Shown: positions 28,018-37,257 of the stretch, piece by piece
How positions within the stretch are numbered: position 1 is the stretch's first letter
How the letters are laid out: each line of letters starts with the position of its first letter
Assembly: GCA_019639115.1 (NCBI GenBank)
Contig: JAHBSM010000011.1
Location: forward strand, 62,001-126,000
Length of the DNA: 64,000 bases
Direction of reading: 5' to 3'
Origin: Acidobacteriota bacterium
Lineage (GTDB): Bacteria; Acidobacteriota; Blastocatellia; Pyrinomonadales; Pyrinomonadaceae
Program-made: the position numbers and the translations under genes
The notes under the pieces: generated by a model
What the model was told of the DNA's origin: nothing
The model's input: the letters and a program-made list of their open reading frames with translations, nothing else
Database searches by the model: none

Positions 28018-30282
28018 ATGCACAGGAAGGAATACTGGTTGACGGCGAGAGGGCTGACCCTCATCCTGACCTTGGTCATGATGGCAGTTTCTGCGATCGC
28101 TCAGGAGGATCCGGACCCCAATTCTCCGACTCCCATTCTGCTGACCGAATCGTCGTCCATAAGAGCGCTGGCTAATCGATCAGGAGAGAAAGGCCGCGTA
28201 GATCTCAATCGGCTTCGGCCGCAGGCATTCGCACCGGGTTCGACGGTCGATATCTATGTTACGAATCTAGTACTTTTGCCTGACGAAGGTCCGCTTGCAT
28301 TCCGGTTCTACGCCATGGACCGCGAGGGGCGCACCTACCGATTTCCTGTCGTGGACATGGAAAGGCTCACAAAAGGCCAGACCGGGGTGGTCAGGATGAG
28401 CGTTGCTCTGACAGACGAATTGAAGTACTGGGATCAGCCTGCGGCCGACGGTGACGTTTTGGTCTATCTGACGTGGCGTGGGTTGGCTAGCAATTTTGCC
28501 AAGCTCGGACTCGGCAGCGTCGGAGGCGATATCCGTACCCCTTCGTCGGCAGTGCCGGCTCCTCTCGGGACGGTTGCCGCTATCGACCGCAATGGGACGT
28601 CGCGTTCACTTTCACCGGAATATGTCGGGTACCGGTGGTCCGGCGATCGGTACCGATTCCTTCAACAGACGACGTTCGGATTCGAGCCGAATCTCGACTC
28701 CAGGCTGCGAAGGATAGGCCTTCGTGCCTGGCTTGCCGAGCAGTTCGACGCTCCGTATCCGACGCCGTCCAATCCGTATCCCAACCAGCCGCTTAAGCCT
28801 GCAAACGCTCCGGCGGATTGTGATGGCGATCAGACAGTGACTCCCGACGTTCCCGAAACGTGCTTTCGAGATACATACACTATGTATCCGATCCAACGTT
28901 GGAACAACGTTGAGGCTCTATATGGTTCGTCGCAGCTCCGACACAGGGTCGCATGGGCCCTGAGCCAGATCTGGGTGACGTCAGGGAACGATATCCAGCA
29001 ATCCAGGCACATGGTCGAGTATCATAAGATCCTGTCCGCTAATGCTTTTGGCAATTACAGGACACTCATGCGCCAGATGACGTTCAACCCGACGATGGGC
29101 GATTATCTCGACATGGCGCGGAGCACTAAGAACAATCCGAATGAGAACTATGCGCGTGAATTGATGCAGTTATTCTCGGTAGGGCTCTTTATGCTCAATG
29201 ATTACGGCCAGGTGTTGACCGACGGATCAGGCAACCCGATACCGACCTATGACCAAAATGTGGTGAATAACCTGACAAAGGTCCTGACGGGCTGGTCGTT
29301 CTGTCAGACAGCTGCTTCGTGTCCGAACCTTACGGTCGGAACGGTCAACTTCATCGACCCGCTATTGCTGACGACAGGCAACCACGACCTGACGGCAAAG
29401 ACGCTGTTGAGCTACACCGGATCAACGACCACAAACATCGCTGCCTGCTCGAATTGTACTTCCGCCGCAAACATTACGACCTACGCTAACAATTCTGCCG
29501 AGCAGGCTCTTGATAATATCTTCAACCATCCGAACCTTCCTCCGTTCATCAGCAAGCTGCTCATACAGCATCTCGTTACGAGCGATCCGTCTCCGGAGTA
29601 TGTCCGCAGGGTCGCGCTTGTGTTCAAGAACAACGGCTCAGGTGTTCGCGGCGATCTGAAAGCTGTCGTAAAGGCGATACTGCTCGACCCAGAGGCCAGA
29701 GGTGACGTCAAGACCGATCCAAACTACGGCAAACTTCGTGAGCCGTTCCAATACGCGACGAACATTTTGCGGACGTTCAACGTCCGATCGGCTGATGGCT
29801 CGACATTGAGCGACGGGATGTTCACAGCCAGGAGCGAGTTCACGGGAATGCAGCAGATACCGTTCAGGTCTCCGACGGTCTTCAATTATTACCCGCCGGA
29901 TTACGTTGTACCGGGTTCGGCGCTGCTTGGTCCGGAATACGCATTGATGACGACAGGAACGTCGATCCAACGGGCGAATTTTGTGAACCGATTCGTGTTT
30001 ACGGCTCCGGCGGTCGCCGTGTCGAATCCTGATGTGCCGCTGGGGACGTCGCTTGATTTCTCTGATCTTCAAGCTTTGGCTCAAGCGGATACTACAGGGA
30101 ATCAACTCGTGAACGAACTCAATCAGAGGATGATGTACGGCACGATGTCCACGGAGATGAAGAACGCTATCCTGACCGCGGTCGTCAATATACCTGCGAC
30201 CAGCACGGCGAACTATCTTCAACGTGCGAGACAGGCCGTTTACCTGATAGCTACGTCATCACAATACCAGGTGCAGAGGTGA
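28018..30282 (+). CDS. Exported DUF1800 protein
   Basis: 754 residues with a perfect Shine-Dalgarno (AGGAGGGAACGAA before ATG) and a signal peptide ending 'VSAIAQ'. The DUF1800 region covers about 210-740, with the hallmark 'HMVEYHKIL', 'MTFNPTMGDYLDMARSTKNNPNENYARELMQLFSVG' and 'QQIPFRSPTVFNYYPPDY' segments. Residues 60-170 form a separate beta domain. DUF1800 proteins are nearly always paired with a DUF1501 protein, as here, and the pair is secreted; the activity is unknown. Its stop lies 5 bases before the start of the partner. Confidence 0.92.
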   Translation: MHRKEYWLTARGLTLILTLVMMAVSAIAQEDPDPNSPTPILLTESSSIRALANRSGEKGRVDLNRLRPQAFAPGSTVDIYVTNLVLLPDEGPLAFRFYAMDREGRTYRFPVVDMERLTKGQTGVVRMSVALTDELKYWDQPAADGDVLVYLTWRGLASNFAKLGLGSVGGDIRTPSSAVPAPLGTVAAIDRNGTSRSLSPEYVGYRWSGDRYRFLQQTTFGFEPNLDSRLRRIGLRAWLAEQFDAPYPTPSNPYPNQPLKPANAPADCDGDQTVTPDVPETCFRDTYTMYPIQRWNNVEALYGSSQLRHRVAWALSQIWVTSGNDIQQSRHMVEYHKILSANAFGNYRTLMRQMTFNPTMGDYLDMARSTKNNPNENYARELMQLFSVGLFMLNDYGQVLTDGSGNPIPTYDQNVVNNLTKVLTGWSFCQTAASCPNLTVGTVNFIDPLLLTTGNHDLTAKTLLSYTGSTTTNIAACSNCTSAANITTYANNSAEQALDNIFNHPNLPPFISKLLIQHLVTSDPSPEYVRRVALVFKNNGSGVRGDLKAVVKAILLDPEARGDVKTDPNYGKLREPFQYATNILRTFNVRSADGSTLSDGMFTARSEFTGMQQIPFRSPTVFNYYPPDYVVPGSALLGPEYALMTTGTSIQRANFVNRFVFTAPAVAVSNPDVPLGTSLDFSDLQALAQADTTGNQLVNELNQRMMYGTMSTEMKNAILTAVVNIPATSTANYLQRARQAVYLIATSSQYQVQR

Positions 30283-30287
30283 TCAAA

Positions 30288-31790
30288 ATGGACGAAACAC
30301 GCAGAGAGTTTATTAAGAAGTCAGGTGGATGTGCACTTGGTATGGTGGCCCTTGCCACCCAAATGCATCATTTAGGCTCAGTGTCCGCCTTTGCTCAAAA
30401 GGCGATCGACGAAAGTGCGTCACCAAGCGTCGGATACAAGGCCCTGGTCCTGCTCTACTGGTCCGGCGGCAACGACGGCAACAATATGGTGATCCCCAAT
30501 CACGACGACGGGACTATCAGCAACTATGCGTCGTATGCGGCTTTGAGGCAGCCTCAGGGTCTGGCCATTCCTCGGGATCAGCTGCTCCCGATCAGCGTGC
30601 CAAGACTCGGCGGGCTGACATATGGGCTGCACCCTAGCCTTGGGCCTGTGACCGGAGGAGTAAACAACGGCATCCACGAGCTTTGGGCCCAGGGCAAACT
30701 CGGTATAGTGACCAATGTCGGTACGCTTGTTCGTCCGCTAACCAAAGCACAATACCAAAGCTCATCGTTTCAGAAGCCTTACCAACTGTATTCGCATTCG
30801 GACCAGGTCACTCAATCTCAGACGGCGAATTCGGCAACTCAGGCTTTTACCGGTTGGGGAGGGCGAATAGCCGACCGGCTGGCCTCGGTTGAGAATCCTT
30901 CGGGTTTGATACCTATGGTTACGTCGATCGCGGGCGCACAGCTCTTTACATCCGGACAGGTCACCCTGCCGCTTGCGATCGCGGACTCGAATACGACGCC
31001 GGCTAACGTGCTTAACCCGCTAGGTTTCACGAATACCGGCGGGAGCGCAAGGCTGACGGCGTTCAATAACATTCGCACCTACGATCTGAGTAATAACTAC
31101 ATCGCGGCTGCGAGCCACGTCACCGATCTTGCTATGCAGGCGAATACGTCGCTGCAAACCTGGCAGGAAGTGACCGCGACATTCCCGAACACAAGCATCG
31201 GACGTCAACTGAAACAAGTGGCGAGGCTGATCAAAAAGCGGACGGATCTGAGTGTAAACAGACAGGTGTTCTACGTCCAGATCGGCGGATTCGACACGCA
31301 TACGACCCAGTTGACGACGCAAACCACGCTATTCTCGCAGTTCAGTCAGGCAATGCGTTCGTTCTACGACGAGATGGTCGTTCAAGGAGTCAGCAATGAC
31401 GTTACACTGTTCACCCTGTCGGATTTCAACCGGACAATGAATCCCGCAGGTACGGGAGCTACGGTCGGTTCGGACCATGCCTGGGGCAACCATATGTTCG
31501 TCATGGGCGGAGCGGTGAACGGCGGTAATCTCTACGGCAGTCTGAGGCCGGACGGATCGGGTAATTATTACCCGACCCTGCTCATGGGCAATACGACGGG
31601 AGCTCTCGACGACGCAGACAACAACTCGAGCGGACGCGGACGCTGGATACCGACAACGTCTGTGGATCAATACTGCGCCGTTCTGGCACGTTGGTTCGGA
31701 CTGCCGCAGGATCAGCAAACGCTGTCGGCGGTTTTCCCGAACCTGGGCAATTTCCCGGGCACGTTCTCGCAGCTTGGTTTCCTTCCGTAG
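30288..31790 (+). CDS. DUF1501 protein, Tat-exported partner of the DUF1800 protein
   Basis: 500 residues from the ATG at 30288, preceded by AGAGGTGA. The N-terminus 'TRREFIKKSGGCALGMVALA' is a twin-arginine signal. The body is of the alkaline-phosphatase/sulfatase-like fold: 'LVLLYWSGGNDGNNMVIPN', 'QIGGFDTHTTQ', 'LFTLSDFNRTMNPAGTGATVGSDHAWGNHMFVMGG', the last with the conserved Asp/His ligands. Tat export suggests folding in the cytoplasm with a bound metal. Together with the upstream gene it forms a two-gene operon ended by a strong terminator. Confidence 0.92.
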   Translation: MDETRREFIKKSGGCALGMVALATQMHHLGSVSAFAQKAIDESASPSVGYKALVLLYWSGGNDGNNMVIPNHDDGTISNYASYAALRQPQGLAIPRDQLLPISVPRLGGLTYGLHPSLGPVTGGVNNGIHELWAQGKLGIVTNVGTLVRPLTKAQYQSSSFQKPYQLYSHSDQVTQSQTANSATQAFTGWGGRIADRLASVENPSGLIPMVTSIAGAQLFTSGQVTLPLAIADSNTTPANVLNPLGFTNTGGSARLTAFNNIRTYDLSNNYIAAASHVTDLAMQANTSLQTWQEVTATFPNTSIGRQLKQVARLIKKRTDLSVNRQVFYVQIGGFDTHTTQLTTQTTLFSQFSQAMRSFYDEMVVQGVSNDVTLFTLSDFNRTMNPAGTGATVGSDHAWGNHMFVMGGAVNGGNLYGSLRPDGSGNYYPTLLMGNTTGALDDADNNSSGRGRWIPTTSVDQYCAVLARWFGLPQDQQTLSAVFPNLGNFPGTFSQLGFLP

Positions 31791-31816
31791 GGGACGGGAC
31801 ATAGCACAACTGACGC

Positions 31817-31848
31817 GGCGGGCCCCCTGTTGGCCCGCCTTTTCTTTT
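31817..31848 (+). terminator. Intrinsic terminator of the DUF1800-DUF1501 operon
   Basis: Eight-base perfect stem GGCGGGCC / GGCCCGCC (31817-31824 / 31832-31839) followed by TTTTCTTTT. It lies 26 bases after the stop codon. Confidence 0.9.
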
Positions 31849-31892
31849 ACGATTGAACTTTACGCCGTGCGGCAATAAGATTGTCGTTATAA

Positions 31893-32579
31893 GTGAACCT
31901 GCCAAATTACATCTCGCTCGGTCGCATCCTGATAGTACCGCTCCTGGTCGTCGCACTGCTGACGCCTGTCGGCGAGAGGTGGCTCGGCATCAACGGCTAC
32001 GTGCTCGCGATCGTGATATTTCTGGTCGCCGCGTTGACCGATATCGTGGACGGGCACTTGGCCCGGCGCCGCGATCAGGTCTCGACGCTGGGCAAATTTC
32101 TGGATCCGGTCGCTGATAAACTGTTGGTCTCGGCGGCGTTGATAGTGCTGGTAGAGAAACATCTGGCGCCGTCCTGGGCTGTGGTCGTTATACTCGGACG
32201 TGAATTCGTCGTCACCGGATTGCGATCGATCGCCGTCAGCGAGGGCATAGTCATTCAAGCTCAGGCTCTGGGCAAACTGAAGATGTGGGCCCAGTGCGTG
32301 GCTATAGTCGCATTGCTCGTAGCCGCCGCTAACGGCAATCCGCCCGTCTCGAATTTCGGACTCGATTACCCGGCGGCGTTCTGGCAAGTAGCGGAGGTGA
32401 GGAATGCGTTCCTGCACCTGGCGGCATTTGAATTGTCGTCCAATGATTGGAAAGTGTTCGGTTACCTCGTTGGACGCGGCGCTCTGTGGGTCTCCGTGAT
32501 CACGGCGATCCTGTCGATGTGGCAATACCTCTCTTACTTTCTGGCCGAACGACGACGAACCGAAAGGGAACCCGAATAA
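31893..32579 (+). CDS. pgsA: CDP-diacylglycerol-glycerol-3-phosphate 3-phosphatidyltransferase
   Basis: 228 residues from a GTG start ('MNLPNYISLGRILIVPLLV'). The CDP-alcohol phosphotransferase motif is complete: Asp50, Asp53, 'DGHLARRRDQVSTLGKFLDPVADK' with Asp71 and Asp75. About five membrane helices follow. It makes phosphatidylglycerol phosphate in the inner membrane. A 30-residue insertion around 150-180 with polar sequence is longer than in the E. coli enzyme. Confidence 0.93.
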   Translation: MNLPNYISLGRILIVPLLVVALLTPVGERWLGINGYVLAIVIFLVAALTDIVDGHLARRRDQVSTLGKFLDPVADKLLVSAALIVLVEKHLAPSWAVVVILGREFVVTGLRSIAVSEGIVIQAQALGKLKMWAQCVAIVALLVAAANGNPPVSNFGLDYPAAFWQVAEVRNAFLHLAAFELSSNDWKVFGYLVGRGALWVSVITAILSMWQYLSYFLAERRRTEREPE

Positions 32580-32582
32580 AGA

Positions 32583-32612
32583 ATGGCGGGATCCAAATAT
32601 GGAATCCGCCAT
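32583..32612 (-). terminator. Possible bidirectional hairpin between pgsA and a convergent gene
   Basis: ATGGCGGGATCC and GGAATCCGCCAT form an imperfect 11-12 base stem with loop AAATAT, four bases after the pgsA stop. No good U-tract on either side, so only a weak terminator candidate. Confidence 0.4.
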
Positions 32613-32636
32613 CAAATGCCGCAAAACTTTTTGAGG

Positions 32637-33608
32637 TTACTGCAATTCGACCCAATCGCCCGGGTGGATCTCCTGTGCGTTTCGGGTGATCACGATCGTC
32701 GCGGCACGTTCCTTGACGTTCACGACCATTGCCTCGCCAACTACCTGGCGGATCGCCGGCCTGCCTTCACGAGCATCGAAGGTCCTGACGACCTTGCCGT
32801 CAGCCTTGTCTCCGGATTTGCGACCGGCTTGATTGGAGAATTTGCCGCCGCGATACTCTTTTGACTGAAATCCTTCGTCACGCGCGCTGACAGATTCCTT
32901 CTCCGGTGCACGATAAAGATTGCCAGTGCCGAGCGGTCGAAAGATCGTGATGCGGTCACCCACTTTTACGTTCTCTTCGGAGCCGATATCGACATAGGCG
33001 ATAGCGTCGCGGTACAACAGGTCGGCACCGTCACGTCCCATCAGGATGCGTCCCATGGCCTTGCCCGATGGATCACCGTAGAGGTCCAAAGCCGGCCTTT
33101 CAGTGGCAAGCGGGCTGTTTCGCTTCTCAGCAAGTTGTACGAGGTCGCCCTGCAGCAGATTGTCGCAGGAAGTTTTGACGCGGACGACCGAGTAGTCGGC
33201 TTTGACGCGTATCACTTCGACCGCACCGACCTCCTGAACGTAGAAGCCCACGTTCTTGCGGGTCCAACGGCTCTCGACGCGTCCGCGGGGCCTTACAATG
33301 CTGAAAACGTCGCCTTCATTGACTCCCTTATTCGACCCCATGTTTATGTAGAGAACCTGTGCCTGGCTGCTCAGGAAGCCGTCAGATTCAGTTACGGCGC
33401 CGATGATGTAATTGGAGGTCGCGATGGCTGACGACTGAATGTAGCCGGCGCAGTAGAGCGTATTGTAGCCGGCGACCGGCAATGGTGCCTTGTCTCGGGA
33501 ATAGACGACCTTCGGGCTGGCCGTTTGCGCAGACGCGATCACTGCAAGTGAAAATGCAAAGATCATGGCCGAGGCCGCGTTCTTGATGAATGTTTCTAAG
33601 GGCTTCAC
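32637..33608 (-). CDS. Exported protein with two repeated barrel-like units
   Basis: 323 residues with a Sec signal (about 1-28). Two homologous segments are visible: 'VLYINMGSNKGVNEGDVFSIVRP' near 85-107 and 'IAYVDIGSEENVKVGDRITIFRP' near 205-227. Each looks like a small SH3-like barrel as in the FlgT C-terminal domain or similar envelope proteins. Between and after are basic, disordered stretches ('GGKFSNQAGRKSGDKADGK'). The last segment 'MVVNVKERAATIVITRNAQEIHPGDWVEL' is a third, partial unit. No flagellar genes are near. Role unknown; an envelope location is likely. Confidence 0.7.
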   Translation of the reverse strand: MKPLETFIKNAASAMIFAFSLAVIASAQTASPKVVYSRDKAPLPVAGYNTLYCAGYIQSSAIATSNYIIGAVTESDGFLSSQAQVLYINMGSNKGVNEGDVFSIVRPRGRVESRWTRKNVGFYVQEVGAVEVIRVKADYSVVRVKTSCDNLLQGDLVQLAEKRNSPLATERPALDLYGDPSGKAMGRILMGRDGADLLYRDAIAYVDIGSEENVKVGDRITIFRPLGTGNLYRAPEKESVSARDEGFQSKEYRGGKFSNQAGRKSGDKADGKVVRTFDAREGRPAIRQVVGEAMVVNVKERAATIVITRNAQEIHPGDWVELQ

Positions 33609-33873
33609 GCTGTACTCCTATGGTTTCGGAAATCTGGGCCGCAGGGATGGACAAAGCCGGCAGCGGCAGGAAAATGATGAGGCACGCGTCCGAGAACGCG
33701 TACAACAATATTACGACGTTTTCGGATCAGTGGTCAACAATATTTTGCATCACACAACACATATTTACACTTTCAGGTAAAATGCCGCACCTTGAAGTTT
33801 TTGGCCAATTTGCTAACATCTTGGTTTTCGCCTCGCTGCGTGATCACTCGATCCTGCAGCGGTCGTAGTACAT

Positions 33874-33950
<77 letters not shown>

Positions 33951-34224
33951 ATATCACTTCCGGTTCGACGCAAGTCTTTACTCGTCGCTCCGGGTTTGAT
34001 AGCTTAGAGAAAACGAAGGGAAATGGTGTCTTCCCGCTCCAACCGCTGACCGTTAGCTGATGACACCTGTTCATGGACCACTATGGGCAGGGCTCAGCCG
34101 GAAACTCAACACAGATCCAAACTCGATCCCGCTTGCGTCGCTTGGCGTTGCCGGCTGGCTGAGCTGTGTTTTGCCGCGCCTTACATATAGATCAAAGAGT
34201 TCTAACGATCGAAAACTAAACAAT

Positions 34225-34770
34225 ATGAATACGAACATCAACCCTTGGCACAACGTCAGTATCGGCGACGAAGCTCCATCGACCTTGCAGGCGATAATTG
34301 AGATACCAAAAGGATCTCGGGCAAAATACGAGTTGGATAAGACTACGGGAATGTTGAGACTCGACAGGGTCCTGTTCTCGTCCGTGTTCTATCCGGCCAA
34401 TTACGGATTCATCCCGCAAACGTTGGGCGAAGATCACGATCCGCTTGATATCCTCGTTCTTTCGCAGGTGGACATTCGCCCTCTGTGCATCGTAAGAGCA
34501 AAAGTGATCGGCGTTATGAGAATGGTCGACCAGGGAGAGGCTGATGACAAGATCGTAGCCGTAGCGGCCGACGACATCAGCGTGGCAGGTATCGACGATA
34601 TCAGACAGCTTGGCGAGCATTTTCACTCTGAATTGCGGCATTTCTTTGAGGAATATAAGCGACTCGAAGATAAAGCCGTTCTGGTCGAGGGCCTGCAGGA
34701 TCGTGTAACGGCCGAGGACATAATTCGAAAGGCGATCTCGGACTATAATTCGGCATTTGGAGGTCAATGA
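34225..34770 (+). CDS. ppa: Inorganic pyrophosphatase (family I)
   Basis: 181 residues from the ATG at 34225; the frame is open further upstream to 34060 but that part is not conserved. Family I features: '[15 protein letters not shown]' with '[24 protein letters not shown]' holding the Mg ligands (Asp70, Asp75), and '[15 protein letters not shown]' with more acidic ligands. It hydrolyses PPi to drive biosynthesis and acts as a cytoplasmic hexamer in relatives. No clear Shine-Dalgarno is seen before this ATG. About 275 bases separate it from tRNA-Thr; no other gene was seen there. Confidence 0.94.
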   Translation: MNTNINPWHNVSIGDEAPSTLQAIIEIPKGSRAKYELDKTTGMLRLDRVLFSSVFYPANYGFIPQTLGEDHDPLDILVLSQVDIRPLCIVRAKVIGVMRMVDQGEADDKIVAVAADDISVAGIDDIRQLGEHFHSELRHFFEEYKRLEDKAVLVEGLQDRVTAEDIIRKAISDYNSAFGGQ

Positions 34771-34818
34771 TGTCACCGAAGATCACACCTGCCGAGCCGG
34801 CTACGACAGGGGGGCGGC

Positions 34819-35241
34819 ATGGATAACACGGCATTGTCGGACAATCATCGACGGGCCTTCAATGCCGTGGTCACGCTGACTGAAAAGCGGCTGCTGGAGC
34901 TTGAATCTATCCTGACGAGATACGAACGTTTCGGGTCGCTGATCATTGATCTAAAGAACGACCTCAATGGCGCGGATCGGCAGCGTATGATCGGCCTGAT
35001 AGGCGAGATCAGAACGATGCTGGTGGAGTTCAGTTCACGGTTCTCTTTGCCCGGTGATAGCAGGAGTCTCCGTCGAGAACTCTACACTACGGCCGGATTT
35101 CTTTGGGAGGACCTGGCCTCCGCGGCCGACCATAAGTTCAAAGGCTACGGAAAATTGGACCCTGCGGTGCTTGACGATGTCGAAAAAGCCCTCGAGGGAA
35201 TGATCGCAAAAGTAAGAGAGATAATGACCGTCACTAACTGA
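34819..35241 (+). CDS. Hypothetical helical protein
   Basis: 140 residues, nearly all helical, charged, without membrane segments or signal peptide ('LTEKRLLELESILTRYERFGSLI', 'LRRELYTTAGFLWEDLASA'). A strong GGGGGGCGG precedes the ATG. I recognise no domain. It lies between ppa (48 bases) and a small EamA gene (38 bases) in a plus-strand run that is probably one transcript. Confidence 0.65.
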   Translation: MDNTALSDNHRRAFNAVVTLTEKRLLELESILTRYERFGSLIIDLKNDLNGADRQRMIGLIGEIRTMLVEFSSRFSLPGDSRSLRRELYTTAGFLWEDLASAADHKFKGYGKLDPAVLDDVEKALEGMIAKVREIMTVTN

Positions 35242-35279
35242 GAGCCGGCATATTTGGTCTCGATCGTGGAGGTGAAATT

Positions 35280-35702
35280 ATGGAACGATGGATGGCATAC
35301 GCTTTGTTGTCGATGTTTTTTGCCGGAGTGACCAGCGTTTTGGCTAAATATGGTCTCGAGGACATCAACAGCGACCTTGCCCTTGCGATAAGGACGCTTA
35401 CGATCCTGGTGCTCGTCATTGGCTTTGTAGCGGCGACAAAGAAATACGACGATCTCTCGGTCGTAACTTGGAAGCAGACCGGGCTTCTCGTGGCATCCGG
35501 CCTGGCGACCACATTAAGCTGGGTTTTTTACTATCGAGCAATGAAGGAAGGCCTTGTCTCCTGGGTGGCCAGCATAGACAAGGCCAGTATAGTTGTGACC
35601 CTCGTTCTTTCGTTCGTTCTGCTCGGTGAGCCGATCACGAAAACTGTATTGATCGGCGGCGGATTGATCCTGGCGGGACTCGTTGTACTGGTGTTCAAAT
35701 AA
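35280..35702 (+). CDS. Half-size EamA/DMT membrane protein
   Basis: 140 residues, one EamA unit instead of the usual two, with about five membrane helices: 'WMAYALLSMFFAGVTSVLAKYG', 'LAIRTLTILVLVIGFVAA' and the closing 'DKASIVVTLVLSFVLLGEP'. Single-unit members work as dimers in other bacteria. Substrate unknown. GGAGG precedes the ATG. The next gene starts at the base after this stop codon, so they are coupled. Confidence 0.85.
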   Translation: MERWMAYALLSMFFAGVTSVLAKYGLEDINSDLALAIRTLTILVLVIGFVAATKKYDDLSVVTWKQTGLLVASGLATTLSWVFYYRAMKEGLVSWVASIDKASIVVTLVLSFVLLGEPITKTVLIGGGLILAGLVVLVFK

Positions 35703-36125
35703 GTGAGAAGCAAACGAGCAGCCGAACTGTCCGCGGCCGAACACAACGCACTCGGTGCTGCGTTCTACAGCAGCGGAGCGGTCGGTTTGGCCGTCGAACA
35801 GTTTAGAGTCTCGGTTCGCCTGGCGCCGCAATGCGCCGAATACTGGGGCAATCTCGGTGCCTCGTTGACCGATGTCGGTGATCTCGACGAAGCAAAGAGA
35901 GCCTTGCTGATCTCGGACGAACTGGCTCCTGGGCGTCCTTCGGTTCATTTCCATCTCGGCCTTCTTTTTAGGAAGCTCTCCGAGATCGATTCTGCAGAAC
36001 GCGAGTTTCGAAAGGTCATTTCGCTTGATAGCGACGGTTATCTTACGAAACGTTCGCGAGAGTTTCTCTCAAAAACGAAGCCGAAGATCATCCTTGGACT
36101 GTCCGGTACGTGTGAAGAAGATTAA
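35703..36125 (+). CDS. TPR-repeat protein
   Basis: 140 residues from a GTG immediately after the stop of the EamA gene. At least two tetratricopeptide repeats are visible: 'AEHNALGAAFYSSGAVGLAVEQFRVSVRLAPQ' and 'AEYWGNLGASLTDVGDLDEAKRALLISDELAP', with a third 'PSVHFHLGLLFRKLSEIDSAEREFRKVISLD'. No signal peptide is present. It should be a protein-protein interaction module; the partner is unknown. Confidence 0.8.
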   Translation: MRSKRAAELSAAEHNALGAAFYSSGAVGLAVEQFRVSVRLAPQCAEYWGNLGASLTDVGDLDEAKRALLISDELAPGRPSVHFHLGLLFRKLSEIDSAEREFRKVISLDSDGYLTKRSREFLSKTKPKIILGLSGTCEED

Positions 36126-36392
36126 TACGCTCGGATGGATCAGAGTCCGATCTGAAGAAACGTCCCTAGAGTTTTCCACAGTTCCGGCAGGGTTCACTTC
36201 CGCTGCAAGCTCAACCATTGCAAACGAATGCAAGCAATAATTCATTTACAACTTGAAGCTTTAAGTGTATCATCACCTCATTGAGCGGCTGCACATTTAA
36301 TTTGCTGCAACCCGGTACCCGTAAGAAACATCAGTAAGCACCGGCCGCGCTCTGCGGCATCGACCTTTGGGCCATAGGATCATGGAGGCGAG
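36126..36392. other. Intergenic region, no gene seen
   Basis: About 267 bases between the TPR gene and a lectin-like gene. No RNA gene, convincing small coding sequence or strong hairpin was found. It presumably holds the promoter of the gene at 36393. Confidence 0.5.
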
Positions 36393-37127
36393 ATGAGATT
36401 TTCTGCTAAAACTATTCGAGGACTATTGGTTACGGTCATCGTACTTGCTCTGACGGTGGTCGCATTGGGTGACACGATCCGACTGAAAGACGGCAGTCTG
36501 ATCAAAGGCAAGATCCTGAGTTTCTCGAACGGCAAGTTCATTGTGCTCGTGGGTGAAGGATCACGCAGCCGGCAATTGACATTCAATGCATCGGAGATAG
36601 ATTCGATCACATTCGACCAGATCGAACCCGGAGCCGCCGGAACCCAAAAAGCATCGTATGAAACCCCGGCATCAACCGGCGCTCCAAAAGTGGTGACAAC
36701 TGACAACACGGGCGTTGTGTCGTCGCCCAAACCGTCTCAGCCGGCGGCGGCGAAGCCGATCGTGTGGAATGTCCGGGTGACTGCCGACAACACCGCCAAT
36801 GGCTGGACCAACACGGGTTGGGTCGTTAAGAAAGGGCAGCGAATACGGATCTCCGGCGACGGCAAGGTCTCGCTTGGCGGCGGCAAGGCATCTCCGCCTG
36901 CTGGCTTACCGGATCTAAGGGATGACAACAAGCTGCTCAAGAATGTCCCGACTGGCGCTCTGATCGCCGTTATCGGCGACGACAATAACGACTTTATTTT
37001 CATTGGTGCCTCGCGTGAGATCGTTGCGACCCGTGACGGCTCGCTGTTTCTGGGTGTCAACGAGGGAAATCTCGATGACAACTCTGGAACCTTCAGCGTG
37101 AAGATCGAGGTCTTTCCCGAAAACTAA
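36393..37127 (+). CDS. Exported protein with PA-IL (LecA)-like C-terminal domain
   Basis: 244 residues with GGAGGCGAG before the ATG and a Sec signal (1-26). Residues 27-75 are a small beta domain ('DTIRLKDGSLIKGKILSF') often found alone in acidobacterial proteins. After a Thr/Pro/Ala linker, residues 125-244 resemble the calcium-dependent PA-IL/LecA galactose-binding fold: 'VRVTADNTANGWTNTGWVVKKGQRIRISGDGK', 'GALIAVIGDDNND', 'LFLGVNEGNLDDNSGTFSVKIE' with acidic metal-type residues. Carbohydrate binding is inferred. A terminator follows. Confidence 0.72.
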   Translation: MRFSAKTIRGLLVTVIVLALTVVALGDTIRLKDGSLIKGKILSFSNGKFIVLVGEGSRSRQLTFNASEIDSITFDQIEPGAAGTQKASYETPASTGAPKVVTTDNTGVVSSPKPSQPAAAKPIVWNVRVTADNTANGWTNTGWVVKKGQRIRISGDGKVSLGGGKASPPAGLPDLRDDNKLLKNVPTGALIAVIGDDNNDFIFIGASREIVATRDGSLFLGVNEGNLDDNSGTFSVKIEVFPEN

Positions 37128-37158
37128 GCTTAAGCTCCGCCACCGGATCTGTTGGAAA

Positions 37159-37186
37159 ATGCCTCGGCCTAAGCGAGGCATTTTTG
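37159..37186 (+). terminator. Intrinsic terminator after the lectin-like gene
   Basis: Stem ATGCCTCG / CGAGGCAT (37159-37166 / 37174-37181) with a seven-base loop, then TTTTTG. Confidence 0.85.
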
Positions 37187-37257
37187 TATTTGCCGCATTG
37201 AATAAATCCAACCAAAAGCAGAGAATCGAACTCTAACCAATTACCAACTACCGCCTT

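Noticed and set aside
31887..32624. 245-codon open frame on the minus strand
   Set aside because: It is the reverse of pgsA, whose CDP-alcohol phosphotransferase motif is complete; antisense product is His/Gln/Arg-rich.
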